Shown: piece by piece, positions 50,655 through 61,956 of the stretch
Layout of the letters: the number at the start of each line of letters is the position of its first letter
Position numbering within the stretch: position 1 is the first letter of the stretch
NCBI RefSeq assembly: GCF_031143425.1
Contig: NC_090446.1
Location: 654,369,717 to 654,433,716 of the forward strand
Source: Pleurodeles waltl
Taxonomy: Eukaryota > Chordata > Amphibia > Caudata > Salamandridae
Reading direction: 5' to 3'
DNA length: 64,000 nt
The notes under the pieces: generated by a model
The model's database searches: none
Seen by the model: only the letters and a program-made list of their open reading frames with translations
What the model was told of the DNA's origin: nothing
Program-made: the position numbers and the translations under genes

Positions 50655-50871
50655 TAGGGAAGAGAATGTGGCTTTATTGCCAGATCTGCAGACTTTGCAA
50701 CTGGGGAACCAAGTTTGAATTTCAATGTCAGCTCCACCTGTTCTGACTCTGGGCAAATCACTTTATCTCCCCATGCCTAAAACCAAAATGAATGTGTCCT
50801 TGTGTAATGTAACTGATGCTCATGTAAAGCGGTCCAATATCTTTGGGTCTACACTATATAAAACTGCAGTA
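50655..50871 (+). mobile_element. CORE/MIR-type SINE remnant
   Basis: Has a B-box-like AGTTTGAATTTC (50711-50722). The core CTGACTCTGGGCAAATCACTT with CTCCCCATGCCTAAA follows at 50743-50783, the hallmark central region of MIR/CORE-SINEs. The tail CATGTAAAGCGGTCC to CTATATAAAAC at 50821-50863 is shared with L2-type 3' ends. The A box is poorly preserved. Such SINEs are tRNA-derived and mobilised by L2 LINEs, several of which are in this window. Confidence 0.7.
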
Positions 50872-51420
50872 TCACCCCTCATCAGCCAGGCTAATTTGAA
50901 ACCAGTGGCACAGCAAGCAAAAGACCCACGTCTGGGCATACTCTGACCAACTTACAGTTACTTTAACACCACAAAAGGATGACAGGTGGAGTGCTGAAAC
51001 TTTTCAAACACTCACCCCCAGTCACAGATCTGGGTTTAATCCATTATTCTTTTGCTCATCTTTCCACCCAAGTGAGAAAAAGTCCTAGTTCTGGGCATAT
51101 CCTGGCTAACTTACGGCAACTTTAGCAGCACAAAAGGATGATGGACAGAGTGCCTAAACTTTTCAAGCACTCACCGACAGTTGCAGATCTGGGTTTAATC
51201 CATTGTATTTTTGCTCACCATCTCTCGACTGGAAAAAAGCATCCTCGGATCAGTTTGGGGGTATCACCCCTCTTCAGCCAGGCATACCACAACCACTTAA
51301 GGCACACATAGCAACACCACAAAATAAAATGATTGACGGAGTGCTGAAATGTTTTAAACTCTCACCCCCAGTTACAGATCTAGACTTAATCCATCATTAT
51401 TTTGCTTGCCAAATTACCCC
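50872..51420 (+). repeat. Three-unit tandem repeat, about 170-190 bases per unit
   Basis: Each unit carries GGGCATAxxCTGxCxAACTTAC or its diverged form, ACACCACAAAAGGATGA, a GGAGTGCTGAAACTTTT-like block, ACTCACCCCCAGT and CAGATCTGGGTTTAATCCAT, then a TTTTGCTCA block. The blocks recur at about 50.98-51.06, 51.13-51.22 and 51.33-51.41 kb. The third copy is the most diverged. Confidence 0.8.
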
Positions 51421-51527
51421 ATCTTGGGCCATATTAAGGATAGGGTGCACTGTCTCATTCTAAACTGCTGTGCTCACTTAACTGTGTGTGCTAGGTGCAG
51501 ATGGGCCAGTGCACCCTATCAAACTCA

Positions 51528-52425
51528 GGGGAATATTTATACTTGTTTTGTGCCAAATTTGAGTAATTTTTTTACGCACATTTGGTGCACAACTAACTCC
51601 ATATTTATTCTTTGGCGCTAGACCCATCTAGCGCCAAAGTTATGGAGTTAAAGTCATTTTTTGGACGAGAAAACCTACCTTTGTGCAATGAGATGCAAGG
51701 TAGGCATTCCCAGGCAACAAATTACTGTATGGCCTTAGCGCCATATTTATCCCCGTGCTAAAATCACAGATGGGGGAAGTTGGGGTCAAATAATGGTGCA
51801 AAGCTTGCTTTGCATAATTATTTACGTCTAGGTCAGGGCAGGCATTAGGGGACCTATTTCCGTGGTGGAACACCATGGGATAAGCCCACAGGTGCACTCC
51901 CCATGCCATGGGGACACTCCCACCCTGACTAGAGGGACAGCGGAGGATTGGGGACCCCATCCCAAGTAAGTATAGGTAAGTACAGGTAAGTTTTTTTTTA
52001 AAGAGCCTTTTGGGGCCCTGAAATGGGCCCTCATACATGGCGCTGGGTGCAATGGCCATGCCCAGGGGACCCTGGTCCCCTGGGCTGGCCATTGGGGTGG
52101 TGGGCATGACTTCTGTCTTTTCTAAGACAGGAGTCATGTGGTATGGATGGTTTTGCATCAGAAAATGACGCTATGCCGGTTAGAGTAATTTGTTTTTTAC
52201 TCTAACCTTCCTAATGTCATTTTTTGGTGCAAAAGCCCCTTCTCCCATAGTGCCACCCACACCTGGCAAACATCATTTTTTTACGCTTGCCTACCCTTTG
52301 CGCCGGCTTGCACCACTCCATAAATAAGGTGCCTGGCTGGCGCTCAAGAATGGTGCAAGCTGGTGCAAACATTTTTAGGAAAAACTGCGTTAGTGCAGTT
52401 TTGCACCAAAAGGTATAAATATGCC
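51528..52425 (-). mobile_element. Harbinger-type MITE, copy 3 (inverted relative to copies 1 and 2)
   Basis: The left end GGGGAATATTTATACTTG and its following blocks (CCATATTTATTCTTTGGCGCTAGACCC, AAGGTAGGCATTCCC, GTCAGGGCAGGCATTA) run parallel with the start of the large Harbinger element at 53576. The right end complement is TGGCATATTTATACCTTTTGG. The interior has the CCAGGGGACCCTGGTCCCC palindrome, AAGACAGGAGTCATG, and three tandem GTAAGT-type words at 51963-51991, all inverted relative to copies 1 and 2. It lies only 1.15 kb from the autonomous-type element. The 172-codon minus frame at 51640-52158 is incidental. Confidence 0.85.
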
Positions 52426-53155
52426 ACTTAATGTGCTGTTTGGAATGCAGGTACAACTTGTGTCTGGAATATGAACAGAGCATTACTTACTGTTTGAAGC
52501 CACTTATCTGACTTTCAATTCAGAGACCCATCCTCAATTCGAAAGGAGGGGAGTGATCTCCCAGCGGCAGGTCCAGTAGGAAAATGTACGGAGAGTGTCT
52601 GGAATCCCTTTTCCTTCCCTCCAAGGGGTGCCCTCGATATAACACACAGTCACTGTGCCTCCTAACAGTTTCTTTGCCACTAAGCCTACATATGCAGTAC
52701 GGCATAGGGTGCAGCAGTAAGGGGGTTATCTAATTTGCAAATGGCTATTCTTTTGATTTCTCAGGCAGATGTTTTGGGCCAGCAAGTACGGGCCGCACAA
52801 ATGCCTACAGCCCCTTATGTAATACTAAAGAGCTGTGAGGACACAAACACTGGGATACACACCTATTGCAACCCCAGGGCAATTTCTATAACAACCCTCT
52901 AGTGCTCATATTCCATATCCATCAATTAGGTGTTTGATTGTTCATGTAATATCCAAGGTAACTGGAATTTGGAGTCAGTGGAAAACCAAACACTGGGGCA
53001 GGGTTAACTAAATTTTGTACTAAGGAAGGGCAAATATGCAGCAATTACTTGGTACGTTCTTTCATTAAAAACTGCACTGCAGAACATTATAGTACTTTTA
53101 ATATAAGGACCCAATTCACAAAGGTAAATGTACACGTGTATATTTACTCACATAT
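52426..53155. other. No gene seen
   Basis: Spacer between MITE copy 3 and the LTR fragment; no recognisable elements. Confidence 0.5.
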
Positions 53156-53575
53156 TGTTAGTCCTGGCATCATTAGGGTGGTCTTCCCCTTGATATTTTG
53201 CCTTTTGCCTCCTGTTTTTGCAGTATCTTTTTGGTGGCCTTGGGACTGAGCACTTTACCACCACTAACCAGTGCTAAAGTGAATGTGTTTCTCCCCTAAA
53301 CATGGTAACAGTGGTGTATCCACAATTGGCATATTTCATTTACTTGTAAGTCCCTTGTAAAGTTCTTCACCATATACACAAGGCCTATAAATTCAATCCT
53401 ACTAGTGGGCCTGTAGCACTGGTTGTGTCACCCACTTAAGTAGCCCTTAAAACATGTCTCAGGCCTGCCACGGATGAATCTGTGTTTGCCTTTTTCACGG
53501 CCACTTCACTTGACATTTACAAATTCTTGCCAAGCCTTAAACTGTTCTTTTATTACACCTCTAAGTGGGCCCTAA
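53156..53575 (+). mobile_element. TGTTAG-family LTR, 5' fragment, interrupted by Harbinger insertion
   Basis: Begins TGTTAGTCCTGGCATCATTAGGG and follows the family consensus seen at 36329 and, inverted, at 40218: CTTTACCACCACTAACCAGTG, AACATGGTAACA, TGGCATATTTCATTTACTTG, TAAGTCCC, GTGGGCCTGTAGCACTGG and CTCAGGCCTGCCA. It stops at GGGCCCTAA, where the Harbinger terminus starts. The rest of the LTR should continue beyond the right end of that element, outside the window. Confidence 0.85.
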
Positions 53576-53967
53576 GGCGCATATTTATACTCTGTTTGCG
53601 CTGAATTAGTGTCATTTTTTTTATGCTACTTCAGCGCAAAGTTAACTCCATATTTATATTTTGGCACTAGACCCGTCTAGCGTCAAAATATTGGTGTTAA
53701 TGTAATTTTTTGCATGCGTGAAACCTTGCGTCAAAGAAATGCCAGGTAGGCATTCCCTTCCAAAAAATGGCTCTACACCTCCTAGCACCATATTTATCCA
53801 GCCCGTGCAAAAAAGACGCCCGGGTGGGCTGCGGACCCAAAAAATGACGGTATTTCCGATTTGCATCAAATTTTAATGCCTCTGTCAGAGCAGGCATTAA
53901 AATGAGGCAAACTCATCACTACTTAAGGAAAACAAACAGAAGCAACATTACCAACCAACAGGAGAAG

Positions 53968-54677
53968 ATGGAGGTGCTATTGATCCAGTTTGCAAGACGA
54001 CGTAGAGGACAGCTCAACTACAGCAATCACCACCACCACAACGTGGCCCACAAAGGCAACGCAGAAAGCAGGAGAGTTTCTTAAGAACCAGGACATCCCT
54101 CCTTAGCCTCAAGGACCAGGACATCATAAGGACCTACAGAATGAACCGGCAAGCCATACTGCACCTGCTGCACCACATTGAGCCACAAATCACAGCCAAC
54201 CTGCAGACACCACACAACATACCACATGTGACAAAGCTGCTAACTGTCCTGCACATGCTGGCAAGTGGCTCATTCCTGGTTGCTGGTGTCTCACAGCCGC
54301 TTTTCTTGGTGTTACTGCCAAAGGTGTTAGACGCCATAATCTCCCTGACACACCGCCACATCAGCTTCCCCACCACTCAGCAAAAGCAGCAGGAGGCAAA
54401 ACAGGGGTTCTACAAATCCATGGTTTCCCCCATGTGCTCCGGGCAATTGACTGCACCCATGTCCGGCTCATACCACCTGCAGCAACAAAATACTTATAAC
54501 GGAATCGCAAGCACACACATTCCATTAATGTGCAGGGCATAGTGGACCACCGGGGACTATTCATAAACATTTTGGCCAAGTACCCTGGAGGTGTCCATGA
54601 CACTTCCATATTCTGGCACAGCAGGATCAACGAACAATTCCAGGTTGGACAATATGGAAATGGCCTACTTGTGGGAA
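53968..54677 (+). pseudogene. Harbinger DDE transposase, exon 1 (broken)
   Basis: Resembles HARBI1-type transposases, which cut and paste the element together with a Myb-like partner. The start is taken at ATG 53968 (MEVLLIQFARRRRG). A frameshift near 54080 leads to SLKDQDIIRTYRMNRQAIL and LHHIEPQI, then LLTVLHMLASGSF, GVSQP and ISFPTT. A second frameshift near 54420 leads to GFPHVLRAIDCTHVRLIPP, which carries the first catalytic Asp. An in-frame TAA at about 54498 is followed by RNRKHTHSINVQG, VDHRGLFINILAKYPGGVHD and NGLLV. Exon 1 appears to end near 54673, where GTGGGAAAGT replaces a normal GTAAGT donor. Two frameshifts, one stop and a poor donor mean it is dead. Confidence 0.85.
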
Positions 54678-56668
54678 AGTCAACAAACCTAGCAATATAC
54701 ACACCAATACTGTAGGACATACAAGACATGCAACACTACATTAACACATGGCCAGGGTGACACAGATGTGCAGGTAACAACACACATGCACCATGCTATA
54801 GGACAGCAGAGTCAGCGCACACCACAAACACATACATTCACATGTACGTAACTCACCCACAACTTGACAGGCACACCACGTGAAGGATAGGTGCAGATAT
54901 GTACCCTTTGCTAACAGAAGAACTACACAGACCTCTACAAGTGCCCAAGGGTTGCCTACTACGTGCACTTCACACACAGTACACCAAACAAAGAATAGCA
55001 CAGCCATGTGAATGGCACACACAATGCTCATATTACGCAAGTCTCATATGGGCACAGATCCCTCAAATCATGCTGTGGAAGTAATTCCCAGAACAAACAT
55101 CAAATGCCAGACAACTGCTGCCAATACCAACTACATCTCATCAACACATACCTGACCTACCCGTAGTGTGCATGGACATCTGTCTGACACATTGGCTCCC
55201 ACAGATAGGAATACAAAATCAATGCTAATCACAAACCATGTGCCAGACTTGTGAGAAGTGGCACCACACCTACGGTAGTGCCACCTCACATGCAGCACTT
55301 AATGACCCACAACACCATCATGTCTGTACCATAAACAATAAATGGCCCATCATGGGGCAGAGTGACTGTCAGACAGTGCAGATCATGGATGCCATAGTGG
55401 AACCCTGTAGGACAATACAGGACATCACTGACCCCAGATGCACTGTGCCAAGGGACACATTTGCTAAGTAGATGAGCTCCATCGCATTGCCTGCACTGTG
55501 CATGTGTTGACAGGATAAATGCAGAATCATGTGTTAGAAGATAGGAGAGACACTGGTAGTTATGTTGATCATCCTGAAACAATGGGATACACACCCTTGG
55601 ACACCTGATGGCTGCCACAAACATTAGCTGCCACTCAGGATCACCAAGGGTCCTATGTAAAAGTCCACAGTGCCATTGTCATGGCCAGCAGTGAATGTAT
55701 AACTTGGCAGATTACTATTTTTTTATGACTTGAAGCCACATTGTAAATCGGACACCCTCCCATGCGGTATGTAGCGTGGAAGGGGCGTGCAATGTGCGTT
55801 GCCTCAGGTCAGTCACCTCAAGATACATAGCATGATGATGCTGACTCAGATGTAAGTGTCACCTAAAACCTGAGGCAGTGCCAACACCAAACACCACTCC
55901 AGGGGTGCTGTTTGCAGGTTGCAATAAGGAAGTACATTGTGTTTTGAACTCATATGAATGTGCCACCAATGCATGCTGCATACTGCTGCACACACAGAAC
56001 AAGCAAATTGTCCATCAAAACAGCATATGTACAGGGCGGTGTCCCTTCCTGCACAGATACATCCACCTCTACAGGGCAGATAGCCAAGTACCCTGGTGCA
56101 AGGTTGGTAGGGTAAGTGCACAGCTGCATATGAGCTACTGGCGCAGGAGACAACAAAGGGTTGCCTAGTAACATGTCACACATGGGGCATTCTTGCATAG
56201 TCAAAATGTTGCAGGACAGTGCTGCCAATGTTGGAGACGTGTTGTGCATTGTCAGTTACTCATTTCAATGGGCCTTAGTGTCGCACATCATCTGTAATTA
56301 CACAATTGATGGGATGTTCAGGCTCTGTAGTGCTACCATGTTGCCAACACATGTAAGCCCATTGTGTTGTAAGGATGTGTCTTGTCCCCTCTAGTGATAG
56401 CACTCTGATACAAAGGTGCACTACACAACGCATGGTACATACATACTGACCATCAGTTAGGAATCCAAATCATATGTCCAAGGTCCTTAAGCCAAACTCA
56501 AGATTGTCATGTCCAACAATCCATTGCTGAGAAGACCTTACACAAGGCCAGGAAGTCACACCATACCACAAACACATATGAGTCACAACCAACTCAAAAT
56601 ATTAACTGCCATGCTACATGACAAACCTTTTGCAAGCCTTAACAACAACTTACTCACTTAATCTTTTG
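54678..56668 (+). other. Transposase intron, CA/TG-rich, with MITE remnant
   Basis: About 2 kb separates the two transposase segments, ending in the acceptor TTAATCTTTTGCAG. The 55880-56170 part resembles the 17.4-17.7 kb MITE interior: GTGTCCCTTCCTGCA, then TGGTGCAAG, GCAGCT and GGAGACAACAAAGGG. No coding segment was recognised. Frames up to 112 codons on the minus strand show no domain. Confidence 0.65.
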
Positions 56669-56924
56669 CAGCGGATCAGGGTTATGGCATCAACCATGGA
56701 TTATGACCCCATTTGCCAAACCCAAGCACAGCAGCAGAGCGTGCATATAATGAGGGACATCAGAAGACACGGAATATCGTGGAGAGGACATTTGTCGTCC
56801 TGACTCAATATTCTGGTGCCTGGACATCACAGGAGGCAGCCTCCTATCTGCCCCACACATTGTCTCTAAGATCATAATGACTTGTGCTATCCTGCACAAC
56901 ATATATGTGCAGATGAAAATCTGA
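56669..56924 (+). pseudogene. Harbinger DDE transposase, exon 2 (broken)
   Basis: Follows a good acceptor (CTTTTGCAG). It begins with DQGYGIN, the second catalytic Asp context. A TGA at about 56701 precedes PNPSTAAERAYNE, then KTRNIVERTFVVL with the catalytic Glu. A later frameshift leads to HIVSKIIMTCAILHNIYV, the conserved C-terminal block, and a stop at 56924. With exon 1 all three acidic residues of the DDE triad are represented, but the gene cannot be read through. Confidence 0.85.
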
Positions 56925-58758
56925 AAAGTACTGTTGCAACATCACATGTGATGCGTAAAATTGCACTGCTACTATCAGACACATCACAAATAGCCTCATT
57001 ACTTGAATGTGATAAACTGAAGGACAAAATCTATGTATCACAACATGTGAATTACATCCATGTAGCCAACTTGTTCATCACTAACTCATCACACACAACT
57101 GCAACATGTCCAAATAGGAGGTAAACAGAGGGCCCACACATGAGGCAGTGGATGTCAAATATTTGAAATACAATAATGTTGGAACAGACAACGTCACAAC
57201 TCAGTGTGAGAGTTGCAATGGCTGCATGGAGCATATGTGACAAGGGGGAGACATCATTGGTAACAAGGGTCATTGTGATTAGCCCAAGTATGACCAGCAA
57301 TGGAAGAATTTGGGTCTGCGCAGTACATCCATGGTAATCAGTCCTGCCGCTGCCATGGGTCCCAATCCTGACACAGGGTATATAGGGTACACATGACCTC
57401 ACACTTTGCATGGACACGTCTGTGGAATTCACATCAGTATGGATGAGGACATATGCAGCTAGGGTTTCAGGTCCACCACACAAAAACAACAACCATTGCT
57501 AAATTTAATGAGTTTAATTAAACATTTGTGGTCAAAACATAATCTGGGTGGAATGTAGGCAGAGTGTGTCATACACAGTGTTTACCGAAAATATACACAT
57601 GTCAGACATATGTGTAGGCCACACACAAGTCACCATAAACTCCAAATCTACATACGGAGACAGTGGGTAACATTTCCTAGGTAGCATTGTTCAGCCATCA
57701 TCAACAATGCCTGAGCTGTGTATGTCGTCTTAAATGTTATGCTCTGAAAGACAACTTCACACATCACATAAGTAAACACAATTCACAATCACAAAACAGA
57801 ACTATTGCATTGTACTGACTGCCATACATATGTGGATACACTGTTGTCACACATGCATACATATGCACGACGTGCAACTATTTGCATGTTGTTGACTCTG
57901 TAACACACACACACATCGGTGTAACAGACCAATTACACCCTCATCACATTGTTGCATGGGCTACCACATGTGGCCATACACAATGTGCCACACTGCAGTA
58001 GAGCCCATGTCATTTGTATGTTGATTCAGGGTGCATCCATAGACAATGGAACAAAATCATGCAATCAAGAATTGAGTCAAGAAATTGATGCAAATGTGTC
58101 TAAAACATTCGCAAACGCAAAGTATATGACAAATGGGCCCTTAGCGGGAATTCCACCTTTGCACTCTTCTCAATGCTGATTTTCAGTGAATTTGACGCAT
58201 AAAGGTAATGTGTCAATAAAAACAACGCACGTGCGTCATGCATCTAAAATACCCATATGAATATCACATACGTCATATAAATACACTCATAACAGAAAAT
58301 GTGACACACGGGGAAAGGAAGTGATGTAATAAGAAATCCTGTTTACAGGCATGGTACAGTGGGTGTACTTTCACTTTCTCTTTACAGTCTGTGCTTCTTT
58401 TTGACTGTGTGGTTATGTTGTGGAGTTGGTGGTGTGATTTTCCTGCATTTTGTGGTGTCCCGTCTGTCATGTTTTTTCTATTTGTGTCTGTACTTTGTCC
58501 CAGTGTTTGTAAATTTGTGTGTTTTTTGTGTATAATTGTACTTGTACTGTGGGGTGTCTGCCTGGGATAGTTGTTAAGTTGGGTTAGTTGGGATTAGCTA
58601 TTGGGCTCAAGTTTCCTTTATATTCCTTTTATTATTTTTTACCTAAATCCTTGTGGTTAACCTGTACTGTGATAATATGTCAGGTAGGGGAGGTTGACCC
58701 GGATGGGTTAGGAGGAGTTGGGTGGCTTTGTGTGGCTGGTAGCCCACTACTTGCCATT
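56925..58758 (+). other. Harbinger internal spacer between transposase and partner gene
   Basis: CA/TG-rich sequence with many CACATGT-like words and a short (AC)n at 57904-57914. The 146-codon minus frame at 57052-57492 has no recognised domain. TTGTGTG-rich sequence at 58.4-58.56 kb precedes the partner gene. Nothing else is supported. Confidence 0.5.
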
Positions 58759-58759
58759 G

Positions 58760-58951
58760 ATGTTGGAGATGGGGGGGCCTGGTAATGCAAGGTTACCAAG
58801 GCAGCTGCGGTGGGGCAAGGTGCTCCACCACCTGAAGAGGGTATTTCGGAGCACCGGGAATGAGAACCAGCTGAAGCATCGCTGGGCAGATCTGGTGGCC
58901 AGGGAGCAGGATCTGCTTGATCATCTTGGGGTGGAAATCAGTGGCCCTGTT
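58760..58951 (+). pseudogene. Harbinger Myb/SANT-like partner, exon a
   Basis: Begins at ATG 58760 (MLEMGGPGNARLP). The diagnostic part is LRWGKVLHHLKRVF followed by NENQLKHRWADLVAREQDLL, the second half of a Myb/SANT (trihelix-like) DNA-binding domain with the RW.DL signature. In Harbinger elements such a protein binds the subterminal repeats and helps import the transposase. The exon ends at GGCCCTGTTG before a good donor, GTGAGT, at 58952. The N-terminal first Trp helix is not evident, so an upstream exon may be missing or I may have the start wrong. Confidence 0.65.
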
Positions 58952-59832
58952 GGTGAGTCTCCCATTGGCATACTATTTACTGTTCACCTCTCTTGAATGA
59001 CAGTAGCAGATGTGGTGGAGTGCTGCATGCAATGCTTGTGGACAGGTTGTATGCAAACAGAATGAAGTGTAACTGCGCCAGTCTAGACATGGAGTTCACA
59101 TGTCCTACCATTATACCAATGCAGGTCAGATGTCTGGTGAGTCATGCACAACCATCACTAAGTCACACATTTCAGGGGCCAAAGCGACATCTGTGCCCCA
59201 GCATAGTGTCATGTGTGATACGCCAATACACTGCCAGCCTACCATATTTACCTGGATTGTGTCAACAAAGTAGAGCAATGCATGTATAGCGCTACATTGT
59301 CATCATTTCACACCCATGATCTCTACCATCATGTTAGCAAAGGGGGCTTACCTGTCTTAGGGGGCAATGTGAATGGGCCATTTGATACCATCAGACAACT
59401 TTGCCACATCAGTCATGGATTACTCAAAGCATGATCATTGCAGACTAATAATTGAGCTACATGTCCATCACAAAGTGCCTTTGGGTGCCTGGCAGGACAA
59501 GCTTGAATACCTGAGTCAATTGTCTTGCAAAGCACCAGGGTAGTGTTATGCTTTTGTCACACAACTCCCCCTCATACCATAGATTAGCCACATATGGTTG
59601 TTGCAGGGTGTAGCACTACATGAGTCTCAGGCCCAGTGTAAGTGTGCAGATGTGTGGCTCTCACTCACCTGAATGTCAGTGTCATCGTGAGTTTGCTGTG
59701 GTGTGTCTGTTGCACTGTTTTATGCCAGGATAACAAGCTGACTCCTCTAAAATAGTATACACTGTAATTTGCTGTCCACTAGTAGTGACAGTGATATGAC
59801 ACTAAGCATGGTTTTCCATCCATATATTACAG

Positions 59833-59892
59833 GTGGACCTGCCCCCTACACCATCCGCGAAGTGGCAAGATTTGATGACTCAGATGTATCCA
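59833..59892 (+). pseudogene. Harbinger Myb/SANT-like partner, exon b
   Basis: A 60-base open segment between acceptor TATTACAG (ends 59832) and donor GTAAGT (starts 59893). It encodes GPAPYTIREVARFDDSDVS. Clean splice signals on both sides, plus the acidic low-complexity character typical of the linker after the DNA-binding domain, support an internal exon. Confidence 0.55.
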
Positions 59893-61347
59893 GTAAGTGT
59901 GATAATGGTGTCCTGTGTGTTGTACACAATGCTAGATGTGATAAGTTGTCAGATATCAAAGTAGGCTTGATGATGACATTGTGTCCCATTTAAAAGATCC
60001 CCATGCATGAGCAGAGGGTCATATCTTGTGAGGCTCGTGGTGCTCAATGGGCAGCATCATGTAAACAAGGTGATGACAAGTCACATGTAGGGCCATATGT
60101 GACTAAGAAGTGCAATGCTGTGTGAATATAGGCACTGGGGCACTCCGTCAATCTCACAACACAGTGATGCACCATTGTTAACCCAATTTGGTGCATCATT
60201 GTATTGTAATGTATATGGAGGACTGGGTGAGCAATTGTCCCCCAGCATGGAGATCCATATTTTGCACTCCATGTCCGTAACACTTATTTTGAATGTAATA
60301 GGTGTGCATGCAGGTCAATGCCAGATGTGTGCTGGTATGGATGTGGGTGTGTAATGAATTGTATTGGCAGGTCAGGTACTGATGGGTGTCTACACCTGGA
60401 CACATGAATGTAGATGTGATAGACCTATGGATACCAGCTTCATAGTTGGCAGCCCTCCTAACATATGGTCCACTTCCTGACTCCATGTATGAGTGAGCAT
60501 GCCTTGATGGATGACCAGGACAGTTGAGATGATGGATTGCATGGCCAGCCCCCCTTAGGCACAGGGGGAGAGGAATACCAAATTTGTAGGTAGATGTGAT
60601 GCTCACAGTGTAGGTGACAGTCATATTGATCAGGCTTGCATGTGTACCTATCACCACTGACCCCTTCTGGTTACCAACTGCATCCCATACTCCCAATGAC
60701 GTATTCAAGTTACTGGTGATGTATGGTTGAAAATTGACACAGATGATGAGGAAATTTGGGCCTGATGTATGTGAAGTTTACGCTGCCTTTGCATTATTAC
60801 ATTTAGCACAAAATCAATGCACACCTGATTTGGTTTGGTTCCTAATCTTGTTGTGCGTTGCTTTGGTGTCAGTGAAATTATGACAAGGCAGCGTTGTCAT
60901 TGTGTTTATCAGGGCCATTGTCTTTTCCAATAATCTGTACATTCTCCACACAACACTGACACTGATGGTTGCCTGTCTCAAGTTAACAGCTGCCATGAGC
61001 AAACAGGAACTGCAGGCATTCCAGAAGAGGGCAGCCCACTATAGACATATCCTGGCAGTGGAATCTATGTTCCGGAGGAAGGCATGCCACTATCGAACAG
61101 AGAAATCAACCGAGGAATGGAGGGCATTCACCCAGGAGGACCCACACTAGGAGTGGCCAAACAGAGGAGACCACGCTCCACAGCTGCGCAGGGGGGCACA
61201 GCTGCCACCTCAATTACATCCCCAGCTGCAACACCGTCCACATCTGTTCTACAGCTCACACCACCTGCTGCCATGGACCAGAAAATGATCCAAGATCTTC
61301 AGAGGGATGTGACACTGGTGAAAAAACAGATGTCAGGGCACTCATGA

Positions 61348-61735
61348 ATTCATAATTAGAAGTTAGTGATGTATCCAATCTTCATTGTATATTGACAACA
61401 ACCTCATGTAAATCTCAGAGTCCATTTTATTCATAAAGCATAGAGTTCAACATAAAAAGGCCATCCTTGAAATCAAAGAATTGTGTAGTAGCCACGGCCA
61501 ATATTCTTATAGCCACCACAACCACAGCCAACACGTGTTTCATCCTATGAGAAATTGTTCTCTTAAGGACTTCATCAGGGCTTAACTTCAGTTTACAATG
61601 TTAAGTGAAAATAGTCCTCTAATAATAAATGCAATACCTTTGCACAATATAATCAATCCAAAACCAATAATGACTCGAAGTAGTCTCCATTCGTATCTAT
61701 CTAATAATGGTTATCAAATTGCAAGTTGGGAACCA
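61348..61735 (-). mobile_element. Penelope-like retroelement 3' remnant, minus strand (inferred)
   Basis: Interrupts the coiled-coil frame of the Harbinger partner gene. Read from the minus strand it contains a hammerhead-like motif (61581-61527), then about 100 bases later ATGAATAAAATGG, a polyadenylation-like signal. This is the same layout as at 22.77-22.98 kb. No RT or endonuclease remnant is present. Edges are set by where the partner-gene similarity stops and restarts and are approximate. Confidence 0.5.
61527..61581 (-). ncRNA. Hammerhead-like ribozyme motif 2
   Basis: On the minus strand: stem I GCC (61581-61579), core CTGATGA (61578-61572), an extra A, stem II GTCC pairing with GGAT, and core GAAA (61541-61538). 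Stem III ACAC/GTGT has essentially no loop (61538-61531), T at 61530 is the H residue, and GGC (61529-61527) closes stem I. The same extra A and loop-less stem III occur in motif 1 at 22.77 kb, although stem II and stem I sequences differ. That pattern is covariation-like support for a conserved fold. Confidence 0.6.
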
Positions 61736-61956
61736 CAACGCGGTCAAATCATCCCGCAGCGTCCCAGTAACAACGAACAGCGTCGTGTATGTGACACTGG
61801 TTCTGAAAAGGTTGGACAGTTTGGAGAAGGAGGTGGCAGCAAATACAAAAAGACTGATGTTCATCAAAAAAAAAAAGACAGTGGGCCAAGCTGTGATTGG
61901 CTTTGGAACTCTCATCCCCAGTTCTCGTTCCTCCCTCCTCATTTGTTTTAATGTTT

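Larger units (their letters stand above)
60990..61956 (+). pseudogene. Harbinger Myb/SANT-like partner, last exon, split by a Penelope-like fragment
   Basis: After acceptor GTTAACAG, one frame reads SKQELQAFQKRAAHYRHIL, SMFRRKACHYRTEKS and EEWRAFTQEDPH, then stops. A second frame continues with RRPRSTAAQGGTAATS, PAATPSTSVLQLTPPAAMD and LQRDVTLVKKQMS up to about 61347. The inserted fragment follows. Beyond about 61735 the frame KRLDSLEKEVAANTKRLM looks like the rest of the C-terminal coiled coil, ending in TVGQAVIGFGTLIPSSR near 61930-61960. The frameshift and the insertion inactivate it. The coiled coil may mediate multimerisation (inference). Confidence 0.55.

Noticed and set aside
51640..52158. 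172-codon minus frame
   Set aside because: Falls wholly within MITE copy 3, a non-coding element by comparison with copies 1 and 2.
60196..60708. 170-codon minus frame inside the partner-gene intron
   Set aside because: Lies between clear plus-strand exons, has low-complexity His/Thr-rich stretches and no domain; probably chance in stop-poor CA/TG-rich DNA.
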